The position numbers and the translations under genes were made by a program. This document shows, one piece after another, positions 1 to 11,548 of a DNA stretch of 64,000 nt; position 1 is the first letter of the stretch; each line of letters opens with the position of its first letter. The notes under the pieces are model-generated. The model saw nothing but the letters and a program-made list of their open reading frames with translations, was not told the DNA's origin and did no database searches. The stretch lies in NCBI GenBank assembly GCA_947095585.1, contig OX352765.1, positions 65,101,425 through 65,165,424 on the forward strand, in the 5' to 3' direction. Origin of the DNA: Nephrocerus scutellatus (taxonomy: Eukaryota > Arthropoda > Insecta > Diptera > Pipunculidae).

Positions 1-59
1 CAGCCTTCTTTCCACGTAGCTGCAGACCAGGAAAACTAAGTTACACCAGCTTTTCGGGG

Positions 60-740
60 CGTAAGCTGGTGAAGAGGGGAGCGGGCCCCGTCACGGTGAA
101 CATAGCCAAACTCGGAAAGTACAGCAATAGCTTGGTTGTTAGTGGTGTGTTAGAAGGAAAACCATGCACGTTCACCTTGGATACAGGAGCTTCCAGATCA
201 GATGTAAAAAGTATTTCGTTATAATTTGAGGACAGCGACAGGTGATGTTGCAGCAATTAAAGAAGGAATACGGTTTTCTCATCAGTCTATTGTTGCCAGA
301 TGAATGCATACGGAGCTTGGATTCATGACAGAGCACCAGATGTCTCTTGATCTGAAGAACCACATGTTAAAATGACGTAATGTGGAAGCACCTCTACAAA
401 TAAACAACAACTAGAGTGGTGGGCTAAGAGTCATTACTGAAGAAAAAGTGGAGATACCACCGATGTGCGAGAAAATCATATATGGCAAGGTGAACGGTGA
501 TCTTGGGGACAGTAGAGTGGGAATAGTGGAGCCAACCAATTTTTAACTGTTATGCGGAAGAACTCTAGTCAAACTCCATCCCAAGATGATGACATTTCAG
601 GAAGGAGATTTGGTCTGGCTTCACAATCCCAAGAGAAGAAAAGGTAAATCTCCGAAACTACAGCTAAGTTGGGAAGGACTTTATAAGATCATTAAGAGGA
701 TGAAGGAGTGCTGAATCTGGTCAGGACGAACAGAATTAAG
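60..740 (+). pseudogene. pol: Protease stub joined to integrase C-terminus, first copy
   Basis: About 100-215 encodes a retropepsin start, with the LDTGAS active-site motif near 177-195 preceded by a beta-strand-rich stretch. The frame then breaks. About 580-690 encodes an integrase C-terminal segment with FQEGDLVWL and a Lys/Arg-rich region followed by LSWEGLYKI, typical of Ty3/Gypsy integrase tails. Everything between (rest of PR, RT, RNase H, IN core) is missing, so this is a deletion relic. An identical relic with the same deletion lies at 2692-3372, so the deletion predates the tandem arrangement. Confidence 0.75.
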
Positions 741-749
741 GTGGAGTAA

Positions 750-1381
750 TGTTACGAAAAGTAGTTAGAAGCGCATACGAGTATAATAAAATAAGCACTT
801 TTATGTAGCATACTTTTAGGCTGTAAGACTTTAGATTATTTGTAATTTGAAAAGTAACCGCCTGCAAGTTTGAATCATTATGTACTGTTCAAAAATGTAG
901 TCTAACCGGTTTGTGTGGTTTGCCCGGTTTTTGTAAAAGAACATGATTGAACATGTAGTTTATTTTTAGAAGATCACTCATTGCATATACGATATAAGTA
1001 TCGTTAGTTTTAAATTAGGGAATAAGGCTACAATTTTCTGGTATTTTCTCGATATTTCTGTCTACAATATTGGAAGTTTCTGGAAGCTGTTCAATGAGTA
1101 TAAAAAGTGGCGTTCACTGCAGAGAATTCATTAGTTAATTGGAATCTAACCAGTGAAGTTGTAAAAGTTCTTGCAATTAAGCTACTACCTAAGAGAGTTA
1201 TTGTAAAGTACAAGTATTATAAGTGTTCTTGTGTACATTTAAAGTTATCACCAGTATAAATTGTGAACTTGTGTTTTTTTTACTGTTTGACTATTAAAGT
1301 TGTAATTTGTAAATTAATAAACTTGTGTTGTGTTTTATTTGCAAAATCCTTTACGAACTCGAAAGCCTGAATTTCGTAACA
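750..1381 (+). repeat. LTR, first copy (632 bp)
   Basis: Runs from TGTTACGAAA to TTTCGTAACA. It contains a TATA-like GAGTATAAAAAG near 1097 followed by a G/T-rich region near the probable transcription start, and AATAAA-like motifs near 1316. It nearly matches 3382-4008, with a few substitutions and short indels near 1270-1310. Confidence 0.88.
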
Positions 1382-1383
1382 AT

Positions 1384-1399
1384 TGGTGTCAGAATTGAG
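1384..1399 (+). promoter_or_regulatory. Primer-binding site candidate
   Basis: TGGTGTCAGAATTGAG lies two bases after the LTR end, the expected place for a tRNA primer site. The TGGTGTCAGAA start is common in insect Gypsy elements. I did not assign the tRNA. Confidence 0.65.
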
Positions 1400-1539
1400 T
1401 TTTGCAAATCAAAAGACAGTAAAATTTTGCAAACTGTGAAACAATATAATTTTGCAAATCGTTGAACAATAAAAAAAGTTGGACCAACAGAAGAAAGATT
1501 TAAATTTTCAAATTAGCCAAAAATTGGATCTGAAAATCA

Positions 1540-2580
1540 TCAGTTATATTCTAAATTGACTGATAAGTTTGAACAGCAAAATCAACAATCGCAGAAACAA
1601 AGCCGAGAACTACAGCAGGAATTAAATCCAAATTCGATCAACAAAAGCAGGAATTTAGTCGGCAAAGACAAGGCCTAAAGAAGGAAATTTATAAGCAAAG
1701 TCAAGAGCTTAACTCCAAATTTGATAAAAAAAAATCAAAAGCTGGAATCACTTAAAGGTGAAATAAATGAAGTTGAAGCAACATTTCAAGAGGAAGTGAA
1801 ATCACTCGAAACGAACATTACATGAAAGGTGAGTGGTATGTAAGGCAAAATAAAGGAGATTGAGACCAGGCTGGACACTCGTCCCCAATTCGTCAGAGAA
1901 AATACGCAACAGAGCAGTACCAGAGTCATTCCAGAATTTTCTAGTAATCAGAAAGGAATTTTGAAAGTCCAGTTTGCAGCTGCTGTAAAACACAATAGAT
2001 TGGGCGCTAAAGAACATCTAAATTCTCTTATCCTGGCGCTGAGGGGCAAAGCGGCTGATGTATTGCAAATGATTCCAAATGGCGAGATGAGTTCCGTAAG
2101 AATCTTTGAAGAGTTGGACTTCCGTTATGGACAGTCTCACACACAGGAGCTACGCAAAATACAGCTCCAGATGAAGAAACAACAGAGAGGAGAACGACTT
2201 CAAGAATTAGAGCGGAAAATAACTAAGCTCGCACGACAAGCCTATTGTGGAGTTCCGGCTGGTATCTTGGACGGACTGTCAGTGGATGCGTTCATCAATG
2301 CTATTCAAGATGAACAGTTGAAGCTTCAGTTGAGTGTTGGCATTGGCTTTGGAATACGAAGCAGCTAGAGCCAGTGTGTCCACTGATTTAGTTAGATTGC
2401 ACAAGTTGGAAACTGAGGATATCACACAAATAGAAGCCCTCATTTATGAGAAGATAAGAAAATCAAAGACTGGACGCTTCCAGAACGACAGGAATTCCAT
2501 ATCTAATTCTCTTCCAAAATCCGCAACTGCAAGGAACCAAAAACAGTACAAACTACAGTACAGCCTGTTAATCGTGTGAA
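1540..2580 (+). pseudogene. gag: Degenerate gag
   Basis: About 1560-1800 reads as a Gln/Lys/Glu-rich coiled-coil segment broken by frameshifts. 1961-2368 is an open stretch with a retrotransposon Gag-like capsid fold signature (LNSLILALRGKAADVLQ, then FEELDFRYGQ and a helical QELRKIQLQ region). The frame shifts near 2335 and continues to 2579 with ALEYEAARASV. The open stretch has no ATG at its 5' end (it opens with TTG), so it is an interior fragment and not a separate gene. No zinc knuckle is visible before the protease stub. Confidence 0.7.
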
Positions 2581-2691
2581 GAGGCCTAAAAATTTAGGGC
2601 AGATAGGCGCATCATAGGTGAATGAGGTGCAGCAGCCTTCTTTCCACGTAGCTGCAGACCAGGAAAACTAAGTTACACCAGCTTTTCGGGG

Positions 2692-3372
2692 CGTAAGCTG
2701 GTGAAGAGGGGAGCGGGCCCCGTCACGGTGAACATAGCCAAACTCGGAAAGTACAGCAATAGCTTGGTTGTTAGTGGTGTGTTAGAAGGAAAACCATGCA
2801 CGTTCACCTTGGATACAGGAGCTTCCAGATCAGATGTAAAAAGTATTTCGTTATAATTTGAGGACAGCGACAGGTGATGTTGCAGCAATTAAAGAAGGAA
2901 TACGGTTTTCTCATCAGTCTATTGTTGCCAGATGAATGCATACGGAGCTTGGATTCATGACAGAGCACCAGATGTCTCTTGATCTGAAGAACCACATGTT
3001 AAAATGACGTAATGTGGAAGCACCTCTACAAATAAACAACAACTAGAGTGGTGGGCTAAGAGTCATTACTGAAGAAAAAGTGGAGATACCACCGATGTGC
3101 GAGAAAATCATATATGGCAAGGTGAACGGTGATCTTGGGGACAGTAGAGTGGGAATAGTGGAGCCAACCAATTTTTAACTGTTATGCGGAAGAACTCTAG
3201 TCAAACTCCATCCCAAGATGATGACATTTCAGGAAGGAGATTTGGTCTGGCTTCACAATCCCAAGAGAAGAAAAGGTAAATCTCCGAAACTACAGCTAAG
3301 TTGGGAAGGACTTTATAAGATCATTAAGAGGATGAAGGAGTGCTGAATCTGGTCAGGACGAACAGAATTAAG
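2692..3372 (+). pseudogene. pol: Protease stub joined to integrase C-terminus, second copy
   Basis: Essentially identical to 60-740: same LDTGAS protease stub, same central deletion and same FQEGDLVWL integrase tail. It sits directly downstream of gag at 1540-2580, so this copy shows the whole deleted element: LTR, gag, PR stub, IN tail, LTR. Confidence 0.75.
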
Positions 3373-3381
3373 GTGGAGTAA

Positions 3382-4008
3382 TGTTACGAAAAGTAGTTAG
3401 AAGCGCATACGAGTATAATAAAATAAGCACTTTTATGTAGCATACTTTTAGGCTGTAAGACTTTAGATTATTTGTAATTTGAAAAGTAACCGCCTGCAAG
3501 TTTGAATCATTATGTACTGTTCAAAAATGTAGTCTAACCGGTTTGTGTGGTTTGCCCGGTTTTTGTAAAAGAACATGATTGAACATGTAGTTTATTTTTA
3601 GAAGATCACTCATTGCATATACGATATAAGTATCGTTAGTTTTAAATTAGGGAATAAGGCTACAATTTTCTGGTATTTTCTCGATATTTCTGTCTACAAT
3701 ATTGGAAGTTTCTGGAAGCTGTTCAATGAGTATAAAAAGTGGCGTTCACTGCAGAGAATTCATTAGTTAATTGGAATCTAACCAGTGAAGTTGTAAAAGT
3801 TCTTCCAATTAAGCTACTACCTAAGAGAGTTATTGTAAAGTACAAGTATTATAAGTGTTCTTGTGTACATTTAAAGTTATCACCAGTATAAATTGTGAAC
3901 TTGTGTTATTTTTACTGTTATTAAAATTGCTATTTGTAAATTAATAAACTTGTGTTGTGTTTTATTTGCAAAATCCTTTACGAACTCGAAAACCTGAATT
4001 TCGTAACA
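3382..4008 (+). repeat. LTR, second copy (627 bp)
   Basis: Same TGTTACGAAA and TTTCGTAACA ends as 750-1381. The sequence after it is not the primer-binding region, so this is the right end of the tandem structure. Small differences from the first LTR cluster near 3907-3935. Confidence 0.87.
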
Positions 4009-4084
4009 ATACTTTAATTCGTTAATTAATATTCGTCATCGTTTTCGTCATGACAAAATTCTTAAATCGCTTAGCCGTTTTCGT

Positions 4085-4440
4085 TGCCGTGGTCGTCGTA
4101 GTTCATCAGTGTATCCGAGGCTGATTTTGGGTTCCGTAATTGTTTGGAATAGGCAATATTAATTTCGGATTTACTACAATAAAAGTTTTTTGTATTTTAA
4201 TAATAAAAACGAGTAGATTATTTTTATATTCTATACTACAAGTTTTAAGATATTGTAGTTTTCTTAAACTGATATCGTAGTTTTCTATTTCTTAGTTTCT
4301 TAGAATGTTTGGATGTGTAATTCCATGTTTAGCTGAGACGATATTGTCTTCTAAATGTGAGATTTTCTCTTTCAGTATGTTTATTTTAAATAATTGGTCA
4401 TTAAACAAATTATGCATATATAATTGTGGAAGTGTTCTAT
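4085..4440 (-). pseudogene. env: Env-like remnant
   Basis: Translated on the minus strand, 4440-4120 reads through with one stop near 4283. It has a helical segment (LKEKISHLEDNIVSAK) followed by THPNIL and, further on, a hydrophobic stretch with NPKLILPIPN. This pattern resembles the middle of insect errantivirus Env proteins, such as the comparable region of the Env at 43534-44344. The N-terminus, cleavage site and membrane anchor were not found. Assignment is by pattern and position after integrase. Confidence 0.45.
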
Positions 4441-4559
4441 CTACTACATTTATTCTGTCTTGGATTGTGTATCTATCTTGTTGTCTTTAAGTTTATTAAA
4501 TGTATTATTAAAGTAAAAGTTAGTAATAGTGTTATGAAGATTTATGTCTGTAGTTATAA

Positions 4560-5341
4560 AGTGTTGTTCTTTGTCTTTTATGTTTTATCTGCTTCTAATA
4601 CTCTTAATTTTTCACTAATAGTGCTATGAAATCTTTCTGTATTTGCGTTCCCTGTATGACTATTTGGTTTTGTATAATGTACTTCTATTGCTTCTTGTTT
4701 GTAAAAGTTTTTTTTATTTATTATATTGAATTCGTTATCCGTAATGCATTTCTGTGGTTTTCCTTTTAAAGAGATATTTACTCAAATTTATCAATGAGTG
4801 TCAAACTATTTTTGTTTTCCAAATAAAATGATACTGCATGTTTTGAAAGTTTGTCTATGAATGTAATATAATTATGTTTTGAATCAGTATACGTATCTAT
4901 ATGTATTATTTGATTCAAACACATTGGTGTTTCTGATATATTATATTTAGGTTCTAAAGGTTTTCTTTCATATTGAATTCGATTACAAGTGTCACAATTA
5001 TTAATGTTGTTTTGTATTAATTTCTTTAAATTTTCCCTATAAATAGTTTTATATTTAGTTTTATATTTAGGTTCTTAAGGTTTTCTTTCATATTGAACTC
5101 GATTACAAGTGTCACAATTATTAATGTTGTTTTGTATTAATTTCTTTAAATTTTCCCTATAAATAATTTTCTTCAAACCTTTATAGTTTTCGCTTATACC
5201 AATATGTCCTGTTTCATATTTATGATGTTTTGCTATTTTCTTAAATGTTTCTTCGTTAGTTTTCATGTTTTTTGCATGATGTGTACATTTATAGAATACC
5301 AGGCTTCCATCGAATAATTGGATTAGCTTTTGCTGAACCAT
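4560..5341 (-). pseudogene. pol: Integrase relic
   Basis: 5341-5075 encodes the zinc-binding HHCC region: HHKYETGHIG, then NNCDTCNRVQYERKP. Further pieces follow in shifted frames. About 4930-4800 has a core start with IIHIDTYTD and TFIDKLSKHAV (first catalytic Asp region). About 4750-4620 has ITDNEF (second Asp) and PNSHTGNANTERFHS (catalytic Glu). All three catalytic positions can be seen, but in broken frames. A 120-bp direct duplication (4941-5180) repeats the zinc-finger end. Confidence 0.7.
4941..5180. repeat. 120-bp tandem duplication in the integrase relic
   Basis: 4941-5060 and 5061-5180 are near-identical direct repeats with a few substitutions, for example near 5077 and 5097. Confidence 0.85.
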
Positions 5342-5599
5342 ATTGTATTCGTGCTCTGATAACTCCTACTAAATTCGTACTTAACCTTTTTTTAGGAATA
5401 TACGAAAAATATCTATCATAAAATCATTTCTTATATCCTGTGAGTTTAAATATATTTTCCGTTTACCCATTATATCTTCGATTTCCCTAATCTTTTCATT
5501 AGTTAATATTATTTGGCTATTAAATCTGTTGACCACGGTGTCTAATATTTAAAAATGGTCATTTAGTTCTTCCTCTTGTGAGTGTATGGTGGGATTAGT

Positions 5600-7241
5600 A
5601 TTCATTTATCGCATTGACTTTGTGTCATGTTTTCCTCGGTTAATTCATATATTTTTCCTGTGTTAGCATTAATTCTACTTAAAAAGTACGCGGCGTTATT
5701 CTCTTTACCTGTTACGTAACTAATTTCGAAGTCATATTCTCCTAGCCTTAGAAGCCAACGCTGAATTCTTTAATGTATATCCTTGCCTTTGCTTTTTCTT
5801 TTTAACCAGACTAGGGGTTGGTGATCCGTTAAAAGATCGAATTGTCTGCCATAAACATGGAGCTAAAATAATTTACTGGTTAAACAATCGACAATAACTC
5901 TTTCTCTGTTGTTGAATATTTTCTCTCGTGTTCATTCAGAGTGCGACTTGCATAGCTAATTGGATGATCGTTTTGAAAAAGTACTGATTCTATTGCAAAT
6001 TCACTAGCATCTGTTGTAATTTTAAACATTTAAATATTTAAAGTCTGGATATTTAAGGATTGGGGGGTTTGTTAGTAATGTTTTTCGTTTTTCAAATACA
6101 TCCGTGTATTGTGGATCTTTTGCGTTTATTTTGTACACCTTTCTTTAAATATTTAGTGAGTCCATGTGCAATTTTTGCGTAATCTTTTACGAATTTACGA
6201 TAATATCCGGTTATTCCTCGAAATGACTTGATTTGTCTGACTGTAGTGGGTAATCCTAATTTTTGAATGCGGTCAATTTTGTTAAGATTTGGTTTTATTC
6301 ACACTGTGGTTAACGTATGTCTCAAGTATCCCGTTGATCTTGCAGAAAAATTGCATTTGTCTATCTGAATTATTAAATATGACTCCTTAATTTATCGAAT
6401 ATTTTTTGCACGTTTTGTGTATGTTCGTTTGTGCTAAAAATAAGGATATCATCTAAATATATGAATTCTTTGAGAACAGAATTTATTAGTCTTTAAAATG
6501 TCGCTGGGGCATTCTTTAGTCCAAACGGCTTCCTTATAAATTCGTAAGATCCTCGAGGTGTAGAAAATGCTCTTTTTCCCGTTTGATAACTACTTGATGG
6601 AATCCCTTTACAAGATCCAAGGTAGTGAAGTATTGTGCTCTTTCTAGTTTTTCAAGAATGGTTTTCTATATTCGGGATGGAAAATTTGTCACTTTCTGTT
6701 ACTTCATTCAATAAACGCCATTTCTTTTTTTCTGAATTATCCGCTATCTTTGGTACTATCCAAAGTGGCGAATTTTATTATTCCCTGCTTTAACATAACT
6801 CAAATCTGTTGGTTGATTTCTACTTCGTGAATTTGAGGATATCTATATATTTTAGAGTATATTGGTTTACTCATTATGGGCACTATTTCGTGTTGTATCT
6901 CATGAGTATGGGTAAGGTTTTGACCTCCTTGGAAAAATAAATCTCTGTTTTTTAATCAGTTTTCTTAACTGTAACTTTTCCTCATAGTTCCTGTCTTTGA
7001 AATTTCCTAAAAGATTATCATCTACGTAACATTCTTCAAGTTGATTACAAATTTTATTTTATTATTATGAATTTGTATGAATTCTTCTAACTCGTTTAAT
7101 TCTAACTCTAAGACTAAGTCTAACTCGTTTGTATTGTGGTAAATTGTGGTATTTTAATAATGCTGTTGTTGAGCCCGTATCTATCAAACACCTAATTTTA
7201 TTTTTCCTACAGTCAATTCTACTATCGGAAGACCAATTTTG
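5600..7241 (-). pseudogene. pol: Protease, reverse transcriptase and RNase H relic
   Basis: On the minus strand, protease traces lie near 7230-7130, where an IDTGST-like active site is split by a frameshift. Reverse transcriptase follows to about 6150 and RNase H ends near 5640. RNase H signals include a TDHQPLVWLK-like block near 5800-5845 and a RWLLRLGEYDFEISYVTGKEN-like block near 5660-5760. Stops and frameshifts are frequent throughout, so it is long dead. It runs into the integrase relic at 5341 and below, and is cut on its 5' side by the LINE poly-A end at 7242-7248. Confidence 0.6.
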
Positions 7242-8182
7242 TTTTTTTATAATTTGCGCACGCGAAAAGGGATTCGCACCCTTATTATGTTCGGCTATAT
7301 GCTTGGCACAGCGTGGTCGTTAAGGAAAAGGAGAAGAAGAGAGGAGATGTCTATGAGCTTGTGTCTTGAATGCCTGTGGATCATAGTGATGTGGAAAGAC
7401 AGAGCTTGGCAGAGCATTCCACATACGTGTTGTACGGTTGAAGAACGAATCCCTGAACTTAACTGTGCTTCCGAAAATGGGCTTAAGCATTTTTGGCGAC
7501 GGTATTTATGTGGTCATTCCAACGAAGCTTGTCGTTAACGCACCTACCGAGAATTGCGAGATTTTTAGTTTCCTCGATGCAAGTGCCATTCATGGATAAT
7601 GGCATCGGATTTGAGATTCGCTTAGACGACAGGAGACAGCATTGGGTTTTGAAAGCGTTAAATTCTACTCGATTGTTTTCTCCCCATTTTATTATGCTGT
7701 CTATGTCAGAATTTAACGTGCTTAACATACGAAGTTGTTTGTGTTCCACATGAGAGGTGGAGGGACGTTTCTCAAACTTATATGAGAAGCTGAGAGTGCT
7801 GTTGTCAGCGAAAGAGTGTATTGGATTAGAAGTCACAGATAAGAGATCATTAATAAAAATGAGAAAGAGTGTCGGGGACAGAACAGAGCCCTGGGGAACG
7901 CCAGCATTTATGTGGTGTGTTTCAGACTTGAAACCGTTCAAAACAACTTGAATTGAACGGTCCAAAAGATAGCTTCTAATCCAAAGTAGTTTTTACGACA
8001 CCATAAGCACGCATTTTTGACAAAAGAGCTGGATGCCAAACTCTGTCAAATGCTTTGGAAATATCGAGTGCAACAGCTTTGCTTTTACCAAATTGATGCA
8101 AAGACCGGTTCCACTGTTCTGTGAGATATACCATCAAATCCGATAGATTCTCTAAAACACCCTCAAAGATTCCCAAAAGACC
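7242..8182 (-). pseudogene. Inverted CR1/L2-like LINE 3' fragment, unit 0
   Basis: Minus-strand copy of the LINE family at 60690-64000. It starts at the LINE 3' end, visible as a T7 run (7242-7248) followed by the family's 3' stem-loop. It runs back through the C-terminal domain and the reverse transcriptase core (INAGVPQGSVLSP, FADNSTLSF where the full copy has FADDSTL, and ALDISKAFDRVWH) to about the DLMVYLTEQWNRS block. An internal deletion removes the C-terminal part equivalent to about 63413-63779. The Asp-to-Asn change in the catalytic box makes this copy inactive even without the deletion. Confidence 0.85.
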
Positions 8183-9601
8183 ATTGCGGGCGATTTCAAT
8201 GTACACAATTCTGGATGGCTTCGCCATTCTGGCCAGACAACACGCGAAGGAAGGTGTGTTGAGTTATTCGCTGAGTTTAATAATCTTACTTAGCTTGTAA
8301 ATGAGCCTACACGAATACCTGACATTGCAAATCATTCCTCAACACCCTTGACTTGTTCCTTACCTCTCGTCCTGATAAATACTCCGTCAATGTATTATAG
8401 CCTCTAGGCTCGTCAGACCATTGTGTAGTATCAGCTAATTTCTCGTTAATAAACCACGTAGTTAGAGAAAAAACTCCAAAAAAAACAAACACAATTTAAA
8501 CGAACCAGAAATTATTGCAATGCCCATCTTCGGCGAGTGAAATTCGCCTACGACCAAAAATTGAGGCAAAAAATACTACAATGTCCCAAAGGTAGTAAAA
8601 ATTTTTGGTCTTTCGTGAAAAGAATCAAAAATACAGCCTCGTCATCGATTCCAACGCGCATTTATAATGATATTCCAGTTGTCAGCTCTATAGACAAGGC
8701 CAATCTGTTTGCTGCGCATTTTGCAGCTAGCTCCACGCTTCCAGATTGTGCATTGCTGCCTCCTGCACCTCAGAGTATTGAACACTCTATAGGACAGATA
8801 TTCATTCGTACTCGTGCAGTTGCTAGAGTTTTAAACGATCTCAACACTCACAAATCCGCTGGGCCAAATGGTATTTCCCCATTACTTCTGAAGAGGTGTT
8901 CTTCCAAACTGGCATTACCATTGTGTAAGCTGTTCCATCTATCCTATTCTTTTGGACTCTTCTCGAGAAGTTGGAAAACAGCCTTTGTCCAGCCCATACC
9001 CAAAAAAGGCAACCCATAGCACTTACATCCGTTCTTTCCAGCATAATACAATGGGGAGAAAACAATCGAGTAGAATTTAACGCTTCCAAAACCCAATATT
9101 GTCTCCTGTCGTCTAAGCAAATCCTAAATCCCATACCATTATCCATGAATGGCACTTGCATCAAAGAAACTGAAATTCTCGCAATTCTTGGTATATGCGT
9201 TAACGACAAGCTTCGTTGGAATGACCACATATTTACCGTCACCAAAAATTCTGCGAAATGATTAGGTTTTCTAGCCCGGTGCAAGAAATATTTCACTCCC
9301 TCTGATCTGGCTACTATATACAAGGCTTTTATTCGCCCTAAACTTGAGTTCAATTGCCATATCTGGTCTGGTGACCCTAAAACTACTTTGCATCAGCTAG
9401 ATAGAATTCATTATTCAGAAATAGCTGCTGCATGCCACCTCTCCTTGAATTCAACCGTAATACACGTGGCGCCCTCAATGCTCATCAGTTTACCCTCAAG
9501 CCCATCTTCGGACGTACAGTGAAATTCAGGGATTCGTTCTTCAGCCGTACAACACGTATGTGGAATGCTCTGCCAAGCTCTGTCTTCCCATTATAAAAAA
9601 A
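8183..9601 (+). pseudogene. Forward CR1/L2-like LINE fragment with deletions, unit 0
   Basis: Plus-strand copy of the same LINE. It starts inside the endonuclease domain at the GDFNVHN block (equivalent to about 61496) and ends in the LINE A tail. Three or more internal gaps relative to the full copy remove about 61796-62083, 62650-63204 and 63561-63692. Most of the endonuclease end, the RT core and part of the C-terminus are therefore missing. 8537-9019 is open and holds the N-terminal RT region with NTHKSAGPNGISPLLLKRC. The start is directly abutted to the inverted fragment 7242-8182, forming a head-to-head structure. Confidence 0.85.
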
Positions 9602-11289
9602 GAGCAGGGTGGGCTGTGCCGTCTACACGGCCGCGAGGGTTTTGAGCGTGACAACGGTTACAAACATTTACTGACAATGTTTATTTGACTGACTGTTTAT
9701 TTATTATTATTTATTTAATTTTATTTAATTTTTATGTATGTACATTTAACTTAAATTAAAGTGTATATCTAGTTTTCCAGTTTGTTGTTATAAAATAATT
9801 TCCGAGTTTAAAGTTTTTAATTCAATTCAATTAGTAATGTAATGTGAGTTGAGCAGAGAACAAACCAACAGATACTATACTACACTACTACTTCTCTAGA
9901 GAGGGTTTTGGTTTACGGGCTCACATGGTCTATAGTGACGTTTAGACGGCATACGAGTATATTTTAGAGGGTGCAGCTATATTGGCCAAAAACAATTGGG
10001 GAAAAATACTAATTATATTGCACGGTCATTTCAATATGAACTTTGCCAAGCCATAATCACATGTATCTTAAATGACTGAATAACATTCACATGCGGAAAT
10101 ACAGAGTCGGGCAACGTACAAAGATAGGTCTAAAACTGTTTTCGTAAGTATTATAAAAAAATATGACAGTGCTACGACTTGCATCGTAGCTCATCACATA
10201 CAGAATCATCCCCTCACATTATATATAAATTATTTATAAGCGAATTTTAATGTTCATAACCACTAACTGTGAAGTGGCTGCATATTGCATATTGGATATT
10301 GCATATCACTGCCCAAACAGAGTAATGCAGCTTTTGGTTTCAACTCATAAATAATTTGAGTAGTTTTAAAATAAATTGAAGAGAAATGCAATTTGAAGAG
10401 AAAAGAAGTGAGCAGCACTAACCAATGCATCGAAATGGTATGCTAAGAATGTCGCTTTGAAACATGCAGGCCAATTATTCATCATTAAATTTCTTTTGCA
10501 TGGTTCTCTCCCTTCTGTAATTGATCGAAGAGTTATTTACTCTAGTTACTGTAACGAGCAGAGGAGAGCACCGATTGAAAATGAACAGAGACTATACTAT
10601 CACTACGGCTGCGGTAAAGAATTAAGTAGCTGCGCAGCTTGTGCTGCACAAAAAAATGGCAGGCAAGTCGGCTACATTTCAAACCGACTTACAGTCTGCT
10701 TGTAGGGCGACAATTTGACATTTACATTTGGTATTTCATCTAATTTAAAGTGGCGGCGTAAACTGCACCGTCGATTTTTCTTTACTGCATTGGCTGAAAA
10801 GTGAATTTTTGACCAACATGCAGCATAACTGCGCAGCGGCTGAATTCTTGACCGCATCCTACTACTGCATATGTTTGTTTCGTTCTGCTCAAGCTATGAG
10901 CTTGATTGTATGTTATTGAAACCACATACATGATCATCAATTAGATCACATACAACAGAATAAATAATTTATAAGCTGATTTTAGTGTTCATAACAATTT
11001 ATTGTGAGGTGGGTGCATATGGCATATTGTATATTGCATATCACGGCCCAAACACAGTTATGCAGTTGCACAGTCGATAGTAGTAGGAGAAGTAAGAGCT
11101 GTTAAAAAATGAGTGCATGTAATCTTTACGCGCAGTTTATTTTTGATTATTTACATTTGAGTTTGCACACATACTACATAGTATGTTAAAGGATTGAGGA
11201 TTTCCTCCTTCCATTGCGGCCTTATCATTGTCGTCTTCTATTTTCATAATCTTGAAGCTCATTCTTTTGGGCGATATTACGATTAAATT
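9602..11289. other. Non-coding AT-rich spacer, unit 0
   Basis: No gene is supported. It starts with a GC-richer segment (9602-9660), then an AT-rich part homologous to 13631-14805 and 26730-27904, and continues past the empty insertion site into sequence homologous to 23674-24385 and 35982-36540. It contains an internal degenerate direct repeat: about 10226-10340 resembles about 10968-11080. Compared with units 1 and 2 it lacks the LINE fragment seen at 14085-14350. Confidence 0.7.
10588..10600. other. Empty insertion site (paralogue of occupied sites)
   Basis: GAGACTATACTATCACTAC here joins sequences that in unit 1 lie on either side of the LTR element at 14810-23669, and in unit 2 either side of 27909-35977. 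The CTAT present here corresponds to the CTAT on both sides of those elements, which supports a 4-bp target duplication. A few bases differ around the site. Confidence 0.75.
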
Positions 11290-11548
11290 AAAAGGCACAA
11301 GTCGCTTGAGGAACGGCTCAGTTTCAAAACTTTCCAGAATTTCGATGGGAACAAGTTTTGCAGTCGCATCTCAATCCTAAATTTCGAATTTTATACAAAT
11401 CGCTTGAGAAATGGCTTAGCTCCGAAAATTCCAGATCCAATTGACCATGTCCTAGAATTTCCATAGGAAAAGGTCTTATAGTCGCATCTTAGACCTATAT
11501 TCCGAATTTTACACGAATCGCTTAATAAATTGCTTAGTACCCGAAATT
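11290..11548. repeat. 118-bp satellite fragment, between units 0 and 1
   Basis: About two diverged copies of the 118-bp unit (markers: AATCGCTTGAGAAA, CCAGA then TGACCAT, TTATAGTCGCATCTTAG). It ends abruptly at the LINE piece beginning at 11549. Confidence 0.85.

Larger units (their letters stand above)
1..4008 (+). mobile_element. Tandem, deleted LTR retrotransposon (mdg3/micropia-like)
   Basis: Positions 1-1381 recur at 2633-4008 with an offset of 2632 bases and few differences, so the order is PR/IN relic, LTR, gag, PR/IN relic, LTR. The two LTRs start TGTTACGAAA and end TTTCGTAACA, perfect 10-bp inverted ends. A primer-binding-like TGGTGTCAG follows the first LTR. Each internal part keeps gag, a protease stub and the integrase C-terminus but has lost reverse transcriptase and most of integrase. 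The left edge is cut by the window. A pol relic of the same family lies on the minus strand at 57842-60672. Family assignment rests on LTR ends and integrase tail and is tentative. Confidence 0.8.
4085..7241 (-). mobile_element. Decayed errantivirus-like LTR element
   Basis: Read on the minus strand this is PR, RT, RNase H, IN and an Env-like piece in the usual order, all with many stops and frameshifts. The integrase and Env pieces resemble the 17.6/297/gypsy (errantivirus) group. The 5' part (gag and LTR) is absent, cut at 7242 by the LINE derivative. The 3' end fades out near 4085, before the LTR element at 1-4008. No LTR was recognised for it. Confidence 0.7.

Noticed and set aside
4050..4124. 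24-codon ORF on the plus strand resembling a secretory signal peptide
   Set aside because: It lies next to and antisense to the decayed env end, in GTC/GTT-rich low-complexity sequence, has no continuing frame or clear splice partner, and no second copy to test.
8841..9353. 170-codon minus-strand ORF (also 12730-13242 and 25831-26286)
   Set aside because: Antisense of the LINE RT and C-terminal fragments; it recurs only because the fragments recur.
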